64,000 nt of DNA, taken from contig OY282382.1 of the NCBI GenBank assembly GCA_958295905.1, positions 3,124,001 to 3,188,000 of the forward strand, read 5' to 3'. The notes under the pieces are model-generated. The model was not told where the DNA came from and made no database searches. It saw nothing but the letters and a program-made list of their open reading frames with translations. Position numbers and translations under genes: made by a program. Below, one piece after another: positions 36,656 to 45,655 of this stretch; position 1 is the stretch's first letter; every line of letters starts with the position of its first letter. The stretch comes from an uncultured Vicinamibacterales bacterium (lineage in GTDB: Bacteria > Acidobacteriota > Vicinamibacteria > Vicinamibacterales > UBA8438).

Positions 36656-39637
36656 TTGCTTTCGAGGAAGTCGCATTCGCGTCGCGCCATCGAGTCGATT
36701 CTCGTCGTGGGGATGCTGGCGGCGGGAGGAGGCGCGTCCGCCCAGCCGAGTCGGGGCGGCGAGCCGGCGCTGCGGCTTGCCGCCGATGCCCGGCCGGTGG
36801 TTGCCGTCGCGCCCTTCGCGAACGTCTCGGGTCGGCCCGGCGACGACTGGCTGGGGGCCGGGATCGCGGAGACGGTCATTTCCGGCATGCAGCGGTCGGG
36901 CCGGCTGTCGGTCGTCGACCGTTGGGCAGGCGGCGCCGGCGCACCGGGCGCCGGCCCGGGGGGCGACCCGGATCGCGTGCGCGCCGAAGCGCGGGACGCC
37001 GGCGTGTCCTGGCTGGTGGCCGGCGGGTTTCAGCGGGCGGCCGAGCGGTTGCGGATAATCGCGCGCGTCATCGACGTCGAGACGGGAACGGCCCGGGAGA
37101 TCGCCAAGGTCGACGGCCACGCCGACGAGCTGTTCGCCCTCCAGGATCGGGTCGTGACCGAGGTGGCGGAGGGGCTCGCCGGCTTGGCGGGCGCCGAGCG
37201 GCCGGCCCCGGCCGTCCCGCGGGCGGAGCGGACGCCGGCGGAGCCCCGTGCGAGGCCGAACCCGGGCGGTCGCCGGGCCGCGGGCCGGCCCCGCCCCGTC
37301 ACGCCGTCGGCCGTCGGACGCTCCACCGGCGCTCTCACGGCGGAGCGCGCCCCGCGGCGGGCCGCGGCCGGCGCCGGCGCGGCCGGCCGGGTCGCGGGAT
37401 TCGCCGCGGCCGCTCCGGCCGGAGACGCCGGTGTGCTCACGGGGCGGGTGACGGTGCGGCCGCGCCGGACCACGACCCCCCCGACCGTCGACGGCCTGCT
37501 GGACGATGCCGTCTGGGGCAACGCGGCTCGCATCACCGAGTTCGTGCAGCGGGAGCCCGTCGACGGGGCGCCGGCCAGCGAGGACACCGACGTCTACATC
37601 GCCTATGACGACACGAACCTCTATCTGGCGTTTCATGCCAAGTACGACAACCCGGAGGCCATGCGGGCGAATCGGGTCGACCGCGACCGGGCGGGCTTCG
37701 GCGACGACACGATCTCGGTCTACTTCGACACGTTTCTCGATCAGCAGCGCGCCTACGTGTTCTCGGTGAACGGCTACGGCGTGCAGGGCGATTCGATCGT
37801 CTCCGGCGGCCGCGGCGGCGGGTTCAGCGGCGGCGGGCGCGGCGGCGTTCCGCGCGGCGACCGGTCGTGGGACGCCCTCTTCCTGAGCGGCGGCCAGCCC
37901 GTCGCGGACGGGTTCACGGCCGAGATGGCGATACCGTTCAAGAGCCTGCGGTATCCGGCCCGGCCCGGCAATGCGCCGCATACGTGGGGATTCCAGATCG
38001 TCCGCCAGGTCAGGGACAAGGACGAGACGATCGTGTGGTCGCCGGTCTCGCGGGACATCGCCGGGTTCCTGCCCCAGATGGGGGTCCTCGACGGGATGAG
38101 CGGCCTGTCGACGAGCCGCAACCTGGAGATGCAGCCGACGTTCACCGCGTTCCGGTACGGCACGTTCGACGAGGCGGCGGGGCGGGTCGTCGACGGCGAT
38201 CCGCGTCCCGACCTGGGCGCCAACTTCAAGTACGGCGTGACCCCGAACCTCATCGCCGACTTCACCCTCAACCCCGACTTCTCGCAGATCGAATCGGACC
38301 GCCCGCAGGTCGAGGTGAACCAGCGTTTCGCCCTCTATTACCCCGAGCTGCGCCCGTTCTTCCTGGAGGGGGCCGAGATCTTCCAGATTACGGCGCCGGT
38401 CACCGTCGTGCACACCCGGACCATCGTCGATCCGCAGTACGGGGCCAAGCTGACCGGCAAGGCCGGCAAGACCACGCTGGGGGTGTTGTTCGCCAACGAC
38501 GAGGGCGCCAGCCTGGGCGTGGACGACCGCAGCGACCCGGCGTTCGGGCAGTCGGCGCAGACCTTCGTGGGCCGTGTCCGCTACGACCTATACTCCGAGT
38601 CGTACATCGGGGGGGTCGTCACCGACCGCGAGTTTCTCGACGGGTACAGCCGTCTCGTCGGCGTGGACAGCAACTTCCGGATCGGCTCCACCCACCAGTT
38701 GGGTTTCCGCGCCTTCGGTGCCGACCGGCGGGTGGCGCAGGGAGGCGGGGAGAACGACGGCTATGCGCTGGACTTCGGTTTCCGGAAACGGGGCCGCAAC
38801 CTGAGCTACTCGATCGACTCGTTCGCCCTGTCTCCCGACTTCCGGACCGACGTCGGGTTCGTGCGGCGGACCGACCAGCGCGAGACCGAGGCGCGGCTCG
38901 ACTACCTGTGGTGGCCGCAGACCTGGGTGATCAGTTGGGGGCCGGAGTTGCGGTACGGCCGCAACTACAACTTCGATCGGGTGCTCGAGGACGAGAACTT
39001 CCGGGCCGGCGTCAGCGCCAACTTCGCGAAGAACGTCCGCTACAGCTTCGATCTCGACCAGGACATGGAGCGCTACTACGGCGTCGACTTCGACAAGCGG
39101 CGCTACCGGATGTTCGGCAACGTCAGCACGAGCCGGATCTTCTCGTTCGGCACCGGGTTCGACTGGGGTGACGAGATCTATTTCGACCAGGCCAACCCGT
39201 TTCTCGGGCGCGAGAGCGGCTTCCGCACGTTCATCAACTTTCGGCCGGTGTCACGTTTCGCCACCAACATCAACATCACGACCAGCCGCTTCACCGATCC
39301 GCGGCGCTTCTTCGTGGACGGGCTCAACCGGGGCGAGCGAAGCGGCGAAGGCGAGATCTTCGACGTGAACATCTTCCGCGCCCTCAACACCTATCAGGTC
39401 ACCGACCGGCTGGCGCTGCGCAACATCACCGAGTTCAACACCTACGACCGCACGGTCGGGCTGAACCTGCTGGCCACCTACCGCGTCAACTCCGGGACCG
39501 CGTTCTACATCGGGTACGACGATCACTACCAGCAGCACGAGCAGTTCTACGACGACCAGGTGAACATCACCGATCGCGGCTACCTGCAGACGAATCGCGC
39601 GATCTTCACCAAGATTCAGTATCTGTTCCGGTACTGA
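36656..39637 (+). CDS. TolB-like / DUF5916 outer-membrane fusion protein
   Basis: 993 residues. Start TTG 36656 has GGGGGGATGA eight bases upstream; the ORF itself opens earlier without a better start. After a signal peptide (VVGMLAAGGGASAQ) comes a FlgO/TolB-N-like domain (PVVAVAPFANVSGRPGDDWL, GIAETVISGMQRSGRLSVVD) to about 180, then an Ala/Pro/Arg linker. The rest is a CBM9-like domain (DGLLDDAVWGNAARITEFVQ) followed by a DUF5916 beta-barrel ending in the aromatic terminal strand TKIQYLFRY. DUF5916 proteins usually lack the first domain, so this is an unusual fusion. Role probably in outer-membrane sensing or transport. Confidence 0.85.
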   Translation: MLSRKSHSRRAIESILVVGMLAAGGGASAQPSRGGEPALRLAADARPVVAVAPFANVSGRPGDDWLGAGIAETVISGMQRSGRLSVVDRWAGGAGAPGAGPGGDPDRVRAEARDAGVSWLVAGGFQRAAERLRIIARVIDVETGTAREIAKVDGHADELFALQDRVVTEVAEGLAGLAGAERPAPAVPRAERTPAEPRARPNPGGRRAAGRPRPVTPSAVGRSTGALTAERAPRRAAAGAGAAGRVAGFAAAAPAGDAGVLTGRVTVRPRRTTTPPTVDGLLDDAVWGNAARITEFVQREPVDGAPASEDTDVYIAYDDTNLYLAFHAKYDNPEAMRANRVDRDRAGFGDDTISVYFDTFLDQQRAYVFSVNGYGVQGDSIVSGGRGGGFSGGGRGGVPRGDRSWDALFLSGGQPVADGFTAEMAIPFKSLRYPARPGNAPHTWGFQIVRQVRDKDETIVWSPVSRDIAGFLPQMGVLDGMSGLSTSRNLEMQPTFTAFRYGTFDEAAGRVVDGDPRPDLGANFKYGVTPNLIADFTLNPDFSQIESDRPQVEVNQRFALYYPELRPFFLEGAEIFQITAPVTVVHTRTIVDPQYGAKLTGKAGKTTLGVLFANDEGASLGVDDRSDPAFGQSAQTFVGRVRYDLYSESYIGGVVTDREFLDGYSRLVGVDSNFRIGSTHQLGFRAFGADRRVAQGGGENDGYALDFGFRKRGRNLSYSIDSFALSPDFRTDVGFVRRTDQRETEARLDYLWWPQTWVISWGPELRYGRNYNFDRVLEDENFRAGVSANFAKNVRYSFDLDQDMERYYGVDFDKRRYRMFGNVSTSRIFSFGTGFDWGDEIYFDQANPFLGRESGFRTFINFRPVSRFATNINITTSRFTDPRRFFVDGLNRGERSGEGEIFDVNIFRALNTYQVTDRLALRNITEFNTYDRTVGLNLLATYRVNSGTAFYIGYDDHYQQHEQFYDDQVNITDRGYLQTNRAIFTKIQYLFRY

Positions 39638-39656
39638 CCGGCCGGCGGACAAGCAG

Positions 39657-40391
39657 TTGAAGGCTCACGGCCCGCATCCGTGGCGCGTCTCCCATGCGCA
39701 GGCGGTCGGGATACAGGACGCGTTGCGTCCGCGGCTCGTCGCCGCCCCGTTGCCGAAGGACCCGCGGCGGGTGGCGGGGGCCGACGTGGCGTACTCGCGA
39801 CGCACCCATCGGGTGTACGCCGCCGTCGTGGTGGTGGCGCTGCCGTCACTGGAGACGGTCGAGACGGCCGGCGTCACGCGGCCCGCGACCTTCCCGTACA
39901 TTCCCGGGTTGCTCTCGTTCCGGGAGGTGCAGCCCCTGCTCGACGCCTTCGAGCAGATCGCGCAGGCGCCGGACGTGGTGGTGTTCGACGGACAGGGGCT
40001 GGCGCACCCGCGCCGGTTCGGTCTCGCCTGTCACGCCGGACTGCTGCTCGACACGCCGTCCGTCGGGTGCGCGAAGACCCGGCTCGTGGGCGAGCACGGC
40101 GCGGTGCCGGACCGCCGGGGAGCCTCCGTGCCGCTTCGGGTGGAGGGGGAGACGGTGGGGGCCGTGGTCCGCACCCGCCGGGGGGTGAACCCGGTCTTCG
40201 TGTCGCCGGGACATCGGGCGGATACGCCGTCGGCCGTCGATCTCGTGCTCGCCCTCACCGTGGGCTACCGGCTTCCCGAACCGCAGCGCCGGGCCCATCA
40301 GGCCACCGCCGCCCTGCACGCAGGAGACCGCGGCCGGCCCGCGCCCGGCGTCAGGACCTATCCCGACTTCGTGCCGAAGCGCCCGCGGTGA
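39657..40391 (+). CDS. nfi: endonuclease V
   Basis: 244 residues. Cleaves DNA 3' to deoxyinosine and other deaminated bases. Seen: first catalytic Asp in AGADVAYSR, the YIPGLLSFREVQPLL strand with Glu, VVFDGQGLAHPRRFGLACH with the second Asp, and GCAKTRLVGE. The C-terminal LVLALTVGYRLPEPQRRAH matches the family. The first usable start is TTG 39657 with no strong ribosome-binding site, 20 bp after the DUF5916 stop, so expression is probably coupled. Confidence 0.93.
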   Translation: MKAHGPHPWRVSHAQAVGIQDALRPRLVAAPLPKDPRRVAGADVAYSRRTHRVYAAVVVVALPSLETVETAGVTRPATFPYIPGLLSFREVQPLLDAFEQIAQAPDVVVFDGQGLAHPRRFGLACHAGLLLDTPSVGCAKTRLVGEHGAVPDRRGASVPLRVEGETVGAVVRTRRGVNPVFVSPGHRADTPSAVDLVLALTVGYRLPEPQRRAHQATAALHAGDRGRPAPGVRTYPDFVPKRPR

Positions 40392-40454
40392 AACGGCCGC
40401 GCCCGGCGCCGGCGGGGGGGCTTCCGCGCCGGCGCCGGCAGCGGCGGATGCGGC

Positions 40455-41393
40455 CTACTGCTGCGGCATCCGGGCCGGGACGTTGCCGTCCAGGGTGGCG
40501 AGCATCTGCAGCCCCGGCCGCTCCGTGGCGACGCCGATGGCCGGCTGCAGGGACGGGTTGCGGGGCTGCCGATAGGTGATGCGGTACTGATTGCTCACGA
40601 AGCGGTGCTTCCGGGCGATGTCCCGGCCCAGCTCGGCCAGCTTCTCGATGATGGCGGTGCCGACGGCGATTCGTTCGAAGCTGCCGCGGGTGATCTGCAT
40701 GAGCGCGTTGCCGAAATTCGCCTGCTGGGCGGCCACACCGAGCCCTTGACCGCTGACGAACAGCAGCGTGTGAACCTCCACCGAGTTTTCCACCATCCGT
40801 TCCACCATCCGGTCCACGCGTCCCTGCTGACTCGAGCTGTTGTCCGCTCCGTCGGCGCTGACCATGACGACGACCGGATAGTACTGACGCTCGTCGTCGT
40901 CGTCGATGCGGTTCGCCTCCTCGATGAGCGCGTCCATGAACCGCGCTCCGGTGCCGCTATCCGGGGTGATCAGGGGGATGCCCCGCTCCAGCTCCGCCCG
41001 GTCGGACGTGTACCGGGTAATCCAGCGCGGTTGCCGGGCCAGGGTCAGGATGGCGACCTCGATCTCGGCCGGGAGCTGCCGCAGCAACGCCTGCACGCCG
41101 TCGCGCATCTGCGGCACCACGCCAAGCGCCCCTTCGCTGTTGTCGACGAACACGGTGAGCCGAACCGGCCAGTCAACCGGCTCGAACTCGATCGTCTGCA
41201 GGTTCTCGCCGTCCCACTGCACGACGATGTCGTCTTCCGTGAGGCCGGCCACCGGATTGCCCTGGCTGTCCGCGACGGCCACGTGCAGGACGTGCTCCTG
41301 AGCCTGCACGGGCTGCGGGGCGCCGACGAAGCAGAGCGCGACGATGAGCAACGCTGTGCGCGCCTGCTGGAGACGCCGGAACGAGATCGGCAT
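40455..41393 (-). CDS. VWFA-related secreted protein
   Basis: 312 residues. A signal peptide (FVGAPQPVQAQ) leads into an Ig-like strand pair (VLHVAVADSQGNPVAGLTED) and a von Willebrand A fold. The metal site is partly kept: VFVDNSEGALG replaces the DxSxS motif with DNSEG, and MVSADGADNSSS supplies the second Asp. The C-terminal VSNQYRITYRQPRNPSLQPA is the acidobacterial VWFA-related tail. Possibly a periplasmic adhesion or scaffold protein. Convergent with nfi. Confidence 0.85.
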   Translation of the reverse strand: MPISFRRLQQARTALLIVALCFVGAPQPVQAQEHVLHVAVADSQGNPVAGLTEDDIVVQWDGENLQTIEFEPVDWPVRLTVFVDNSEGALGVVPQMRDGVQALLRQLPAEIEVAILTLARQPRWITRYTSDRAELERGIPLITPDSGTGARFMDALIEEANRIDDDDERQYYPVVVMVSADGADNSSSQQGRVDRMVERMVENSVEVHTLLFVSGQGLGVAAQQANFGNALMQITRGSFERIAVGTAIIEKLAELGRDIARKHRFVSNQYRITYRQPRNPSLQPAIGVATERPGLQMLATLDGNVPARMPQQ

Positions 41394-42090
41394 GGGAACC
41401 TCCTGTTCCTGCCAGCGGATGGGCGAAACGGCGCCGCGCGACGGAACGGCGCCGCCGCGAGGCCCCCATTGTAGCCGCTCCGCCGGCGTCGGGGGGAAGA
41501 CGGCGATGCCGGGGAGGACTGCGCGCGCCTCGCGCCGGGCTCGCCGATCCGGACGCTATAATGAGCCGTTTCGCGGGGCGGATGGCGCAGTCGGCACGCG
41601 GACTGCGGATGGCCGATGGTGGAATCACCCCGACACGCCGTGGTACCGGCAGGTCGACGGGCGGCAGCGGCGTGCGTTCCCCGCCGCCTTGCCTGCGCCG
41701 GCTGGTCGACGGGTTCGACTTCACCATCATGACGTTCATCCTGATCGACATCCAGGAGAGCTGCACGGTCGATGCGGCGCCGGTCGGGGCGCTCGGCGCG
41801 GTGACCTTGTTCTTCCGGCGGGCCGGGGGGCCGGGGGCCGGCATGACGGCGGATCGGCGGGGGGCGGAAGCTCCCGCTGATGCTGTTCAGCCTCTGGTTC
41901 TTCTGGTCCGCGTTCCTCCGCGGTTCTCCACCGCCTGCGCTCTGCTGTTCGCGTGCCGCGCCCGGTTCGGCGTGGGCGGTGTGGGGGCGGCGGGCATGCC
42001 GCCGGCCGGGACCCGGGACGCGCGGGCGGCGCTTCAGCGCCATCGATGAGACGGAAGCGGCGGAGAGCGCGCGAGAGCCGGGGAGTCGAC
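41394..42090. other. divergent intergenic gap, promoter candidate
   Basis: A perfect TATAAT lies at 41555-41560 on the plus strand with no good -35 element. A 162-codon frame begins at 41561 (MSRFAGRMAQSARG), but apart from FDFTIMTFILIDIQES it is unconvincing and I do not call it. No repeat families were found. Confidence 0.4.
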
Positions 42091-42807
42091 ATGAGACAGG
42101 GATGGCTGGTGGGGGCGATGCTGGCGGCGTCGCTGATCGGCGGGGCGGTGTCGAACGTGCTGCTGACGGCGCGGCTCGGCGCGCAGGGCGCGGGGGTCGT
42201 CACCGCCTCGCAGGTGAACATCGTCGACGGGTCGGGGCGGTTGCGGGCGGTCCTGTCCGGCGACGACGAGCGGGGACTGGCGTCGCTGGCGTTCTACGGG
42301 CCCGACGGGGTGTTTCGGGGGCTGGTGGGGGTGGACGCGGACGGGCATCCGGTCCTGCGGTTCAACGATCCGGACGGCGCCACCCGGCTTCTCGCGACGG
42401 TCCGCGAAGAGGCGGTGGTCGCGGCCGGGGACGAGCGCGCGCGCCACGTCCTCATGGGTTCGCAGGCCGGCACCCCGTTCGTCGGCTTGGCGGACGGTCG
42501 ACGCGTCCCGCTGCAATTGACCCTGGGGGACCAGGGACAGCCGCGGGTGAACCTGTTCAACCGCCGGGGGCGGCCGGGCATCGGGATGGTCGTGGGCGCG
42601 GACGATGCGCCGTTCCTGTCGGTGTTCGACCCCGCCGGTTCGCAGCGTCTCGCGTTGGGGACGGTGCAGGGCTCGACCGTGGTCAACCTCACGGACGGCG
42701 CCCGGCCGCGGCTGGTGTTGGGCGTCGCCGAGAACGGCCGGGCCACCGTCGACTTCTATGACGAAGCGGGTGGCATCGAGCGGCAGGTCGCGGCCGACAC
42801 CCGGTGA
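42091..42807 (+). CDS. secreted/anchored repeat protein, function unknown
   Basis: 238 residues from ATG 42091 (GGGGAG upstream). One N-terminal transmembrane segment (GWLVGAMLAASLIGGAVSNV) and then about five degenerate strand-rich repeats, for example NIVDGSGRLRAVLSGDDERG, VGVDADGHPVLRFNDPDGAT, TLGDQGQPRVNLFNRRGRPG and NLTDGARPRLVLGVAENGRA. The pattern fits a solenoid of short beta hairpins on the periplasmic face. Family not recognised. Confidence 0.7.
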   Translation: MRQGWLVGAMLAASLIGGAVSNVLLTARLGAQGAGVVTASQVNIVDGSGRLRAVLSGDDERGLASLAFYGPDGVFRGLVGVDADGHPVLRFNDPDGATRLLATVREEAVVAAGDERARHVLMGSQAGTPFVGLADGRRVPLQLTLGDQGQPRVNLFNRRGRPGIGMVVGADDAPFLSVFDPAGSQRLALGTVQGSTVVNLTDGARPRLVLGVAENGRATVDFYDEAGGIERQVAADTR

Positions 42808-43017
42808 CGGCCGCGCCTGCGCAACCGCCGGGGGCTGCGCCGGCGCGGCCGGTCGAGGGGCAAACGGCGCTGCCGGCGGCGACTTCCGGGCGGGGAGTCC
42901 GCGTTGGAGCCGCGGGACTCCGGCCGCGGGCTTCCCGCGTCCCCGGCGGTGGATTCGGCCGGTATGCGGCGAAGGCGGTCAAGCCTGTCCCGGGAGCTGT
43001 CTGCCGGTCCGATTTCG

Positions 43018-43077
43018 GTGAGGACCGCGCCGGTGAGGACCGCGCCGGTGAGGACCGCGCCGGTGAGGACCGCGCCG
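43018..43077 (+). repeat. four 15-bp tandem repeats
   Basis: Four perfect GTGAGGACCGCGCCG units, then a partial one broken by GTCACGACC. They end ten bases before a TATAAT box, so copy number could alter the promoter spacing region. Confidence 0.95.
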
Positions 43078-43087
43078 GTCACGACCG

Positions 43088-43093
43088 TATAAT
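43088..43093 (+). promoter_or_regulatory. TATAAT -10 element upstream of dienelactone hydrolase
   Basis: A perfect TATAAT, 29 bp before the start codon of the dienelactone hydrolase. The -35 position falls in the 15-bp tandem repeat and reads GAGGAC, so the promoter would need an activator or be weak. Confidence 0.6.
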
Positions 43094-43121
43094 GTGAGGC
43101 GTCCGCGACGGAGGTCATCGA

Positions 43122-43802
43122 ATGCCCGGAACCATGGTGGAGTTTGCGAGCAACGGCGCGACGGGCGGCGGCTACCTGGCGACGCCCGCGTCCGGCAACG
43201 GCCCGGGGGTCATCGTGCTGCAGGAGTGGTGGGGGCTCGTCGATCACATCAAGGACGTGGCCGACCGTTTCGCCGCCGAGGGGTTCGTGGCGCTGGCGCC
43301 GGACCTCTACCACGGCGAGAGCACGACGAGTCCCGACGACGCCGGCAAGCTGATGATGGCCCTCGACATCGGACGGGTCGAGAAGGACCTGCGGGGCGCC
43401 ATCCAGTACCTGCTCGGACGCGCGGAGGTCACGACGGCGCACGTGGGCACGGTGGGCTTCTGCATGGGAGGCCAGTTGTCCCTCTATGCCGCCTGCGAGA
43501 ACCCCGCCGTCGGCGCCTGTGTCGTCTTCTACGGAATCCATCCGAACGTCGCGCCGAACCTGTCGGCGCTTGAGGCGCCGGTGCTCGGGTTTTTCGCCGG
43601 GCGCGACGAGATCGTCCCGCCGTCGGCGGCGCGGCAGCTCGAAGCGGACCTCGCGGCGGCGGGCAAGTCCGCCGACATCACCGTGCTCGACGGCGTCGAT
43701 CACGCGTTCTTCAACGATACGCGTCCCGACGTGCACGATGCCGGACACGCCGCCGCCTGCTGGTCGCGCATGCTGGCGTTCTATCGTGAGCATGTCCAGT
43801 AA
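43122..43802 (+). CDS. dienelactone hydrolase family protein
   Basis: 226 residues, alpha/beta hydrolase. Seen: LQEWWGLVDHIKDVADR with the conserved Glu, nucleophile elbow GFCMGGQLSLY (Cys), acid in FFAGRDEIVPPS and histidine in DGVDHAFFND. This Cys-Asp-His set with an added Glu is diagnostic. Members hydrolyse dienelactones from chloroaromatic degradation, but many are promiscuous; no chloroaromatic genes are nearby. GGAGGTCATCGA precedes the ATG. Confidence 0.9.
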   Translation: MPGTMVEFASNGATGGGYLATPASGNGPGVIVLQEWWGLVDHIKDVADRFAAEGFVALAPDLYHGESTTSPDDAGKLMMALDIGRVEKDLRGAIQYLLGRAEVTTAHVGTVGFCMGGQLSLYAACENPAVGACVVFYGIHPNVAPNLSALEAPVLGFFAGRDEIVPPSAARQLEADLAAAGKSADITVLDGVDHAFFNDTRPDVHDAGHAAACWSRMLAFYREHVQ

Positions 43803-43998
43803 TCCGGATGGCCGCGGTCTCTTCGCCTGGCTGTCGGGCCTGCGCTCGTGGCAGCTCTTTCTCGTCGCGGCCGGGCTGTTCGTGGCCGATCTGCTGGTCC
43901 CGGACCCCATCCCGCTCATCGACGAGATGATGCTGGGCCTCGCGACCCTGCTGCTGGGCCGGTGGAAGCGCCGCCGGGACGTGATCGATCCGCAGTGA
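43792..43998 (+). CDS. small membrane protein, DUF6116-like
   Basis: 68 residues. Start ATG 43792 overlaps the end of the dienelactone hydrolase gene by 11 bases. The chain FLVAAGLFVADLLVPDPIPL forms one membrane helix, followed by LIDEMMLGLATLLLGRWKRR, a second helix with a basic end. This resembles DUF6116 proteins; the match is from memory. Likely co-translated with the hydrolase. Confidence 0.65.
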   Translation: MSSNPDGRGLFAWLSGLRSWQLFLVAAGLFVADLLVPDPIPLIDEMMLGLATLLLGRWKRRRDVIDPQ

Positions 43999-44054
43999 CC
44001 TGCGGGCTGCCTCCGGGGAAGGCGCGCACCGGATTCGGAACCTGAGATCGATCC

Positions 44055-45191
44055 ATGCCCGGCGACTCGTTCGGACACAGCTTCCGCATCACCACCGCCG
44101 GCGAATCGCACGGTCCCGGCAACGTCGTCATCATCGACGGGTGTCCCCCCGGCATCCCCTTGGCCGAGTCGGATCTGACCGGGGATCTCGCCCGGCGCCG
44201 CCCCGGCCAGAGCCGGATCGTGACGCCGCGGAAGGAGCCGGACGCGCCGGAGATCCTGTCCGGCGTCTTCGAGGGGAAGACCACCGGAACCAGCATCGCG
44301 ATTCTCATTCGCAACGTCGATCAGCGCGGCCGCGACTACGCCGACATCCGGGACAAGTACCGGCCGGGTCACGCCGACTACACCTACGACGCGAAGTACG
44401 GCCGGCGCGACTACCGCGGCGGGGGACGCGCGAGCGCGCGCGAGACCTCGGTCCGGGTGGCGGCCGGGGTGGTCGCGAAACGGATCATCGCCTCGGCGTT
44501 CGGCGGCCGGGTGATCGGCTACGTCCGCCAGGTCGGGGACGTCGTGGCGGAGGTGCCGGACCCCGCCGCGGTGTCCCCCGAGCGGGTGGAACGCTTGCCC
44601 GACGGCGCGCCGAACATGGTCCGGTGTCCCGACGCGGCCCGCGCGGCCGAGATGGTGGCGTTGATCGACCGGGTGCGCGAGGCGCGCGACTCGATCGGCG
44701 GCGTCGCCGAGATCGTGGCCGTCGGGGTGCCGCCCGGGCTCGGAGAGCCGGTCTTCGACAAGCTGAAGGCGGACCTCGCGAAGGCTCTGTTCAGCCTGCC
44801 GGCGGTGCTCGGGGTCGAGTACGGCGTGGGGTTCGGCTGCGCGGCGTTGCGCGGCAGCGAGAACAACGACCTGTTTCGTCCCGCCGAAGGCGCCGCGCCG
44901 CCGGCCGGCCCGCGCGTCGTCACCGGCACCAACCGCCACGGCGGCATGCTCGGGGGCATCTCGAGCGGCATGCCCATCGTGTTGCGGGCCGCCGTGAAGC
45001 CGACGAGCAGCCTGCCCCGCGAGCAGGCGACGGTGACCACCGGCGGCGGGCCCACGACCATCCGGACGAAGGGGCGCCACGACCCCTGCCTGCTGCCGCG
45101 GTTCGTCCCGATGGCGGAGGCGATGGTCGCCATCGTCCTCGCCGACCATTGGTTGCGCTGGCGGGCGCCGGCGGGGCCGCAAGACGTCTGA
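44055..45191 (+). CDS. aroC: chorismate synthase
   Basis: 378 residues. Last step of the shikimate pathway, converting EPSP to chorismate with reduced FMN. Seen: the N-terminal GHSFRITTAGESHGPGNVVI, the RRRPGQSRIVTPRKEPD block, HADYTYDAKYGRRDYRGGGR with the flavin and phosphate residues, and the C-terminal NRHGGMLGGISSGMPIVLRA. All regions are intact. The start is ATG 44055. No other aro gene is visible in the window. Confidence 0.96.
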   Translation: MPGDSFGHSFRITTAGESHGPGNVVIIDGCPPGIPLAESDLTGDLARRRPGQSRIVTPRKEPDAPEILSGVFEGKTTGTSIAILIRNVDQRGRDYADIRDKYRPGHADYTYDAKYGRRDYRGGGRASARETSVRVAAGVVAKRIIASAFGGRVIGYVRQVGDVVAEVPDPAAVSPERVERLPDGAPNMVRCPDAARAAEMVALIDRVREARDSIGGVAEIVAVGVPPGLGEPVFDKLKADLAKALFSLPAVLGVEYGVGFGCAALRGSENNDLFRPAEGAAPPAGPRVVTGTNRHGGMLGGISSGMPIVLRAAVKPTSSLPREQATVTTGGGPTTIRTKGRHDPCLLPRFVPMAEAMVAIVLADHWLRWRAPAGPQDV

Positions 45192-45339
45192 CGCGGTGCG
45201 CGCGGGACCCCTCCGGCCCGTCCGTCGATGCGGGTGGGCACGCACTCGTGTCTGACGTTTGCGCGGGATCCCCAGGGTCGCGGGGGGCGGGGTGCGTTTC
45301 CGGGGGCGCGCGGACCCCGCGGCGTTCGATGCCGCGAGT

Positions 45340-45453
45340 CGGAGTCTGCGCCGTGGAACGTTGGGGCACGATTGGACCCCTGTATATAGTAGTCTCAGAC
45401 CTTCAACTCCACTGTATGCGGGGGCTGATTTTCCCTGCGGCGCAGACTCCTAG
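45340..45453. mobile_element. CTAG mini-element, copy 3 (diverged)
   Basis: 114 bp with left end GGAGTCTGCGCCGTGGAACG and right end CTGCGGCGCAGACTCCTAG; interior more diverged (GGACCCCTGTATATAGTAGT). A near-direct repeat CGCGAGTCGG lies at both edges (about 45334 and 45455), possibly a target duplication. Confidence 0.75.
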
Positions 45454-45655
45454 CGCGAGTCGGGCGGTGGTGTGTCAAAATGTCCTGCTGGCGGGCAGGG
45501 CCCCGCTCCGAACGTGCGGGCGAAGCGGCCCCGGGCCGCCGGAGCCTGCGGCGCAGAACCGGCATGGACGCCCGGAGGGTCGTTGGGCTGAACGAGGTGG
45601 GGGCCGCCGATTGCCGGCTGGGTAAATGGGAACCGTTCAACAACGTGGAGAAGGC

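Noticed and set aside
41561-42049. Possible leaderless gene after TATAAT
   Set aside because: Translation is low-complexity beyond residue 70 and has no family features.
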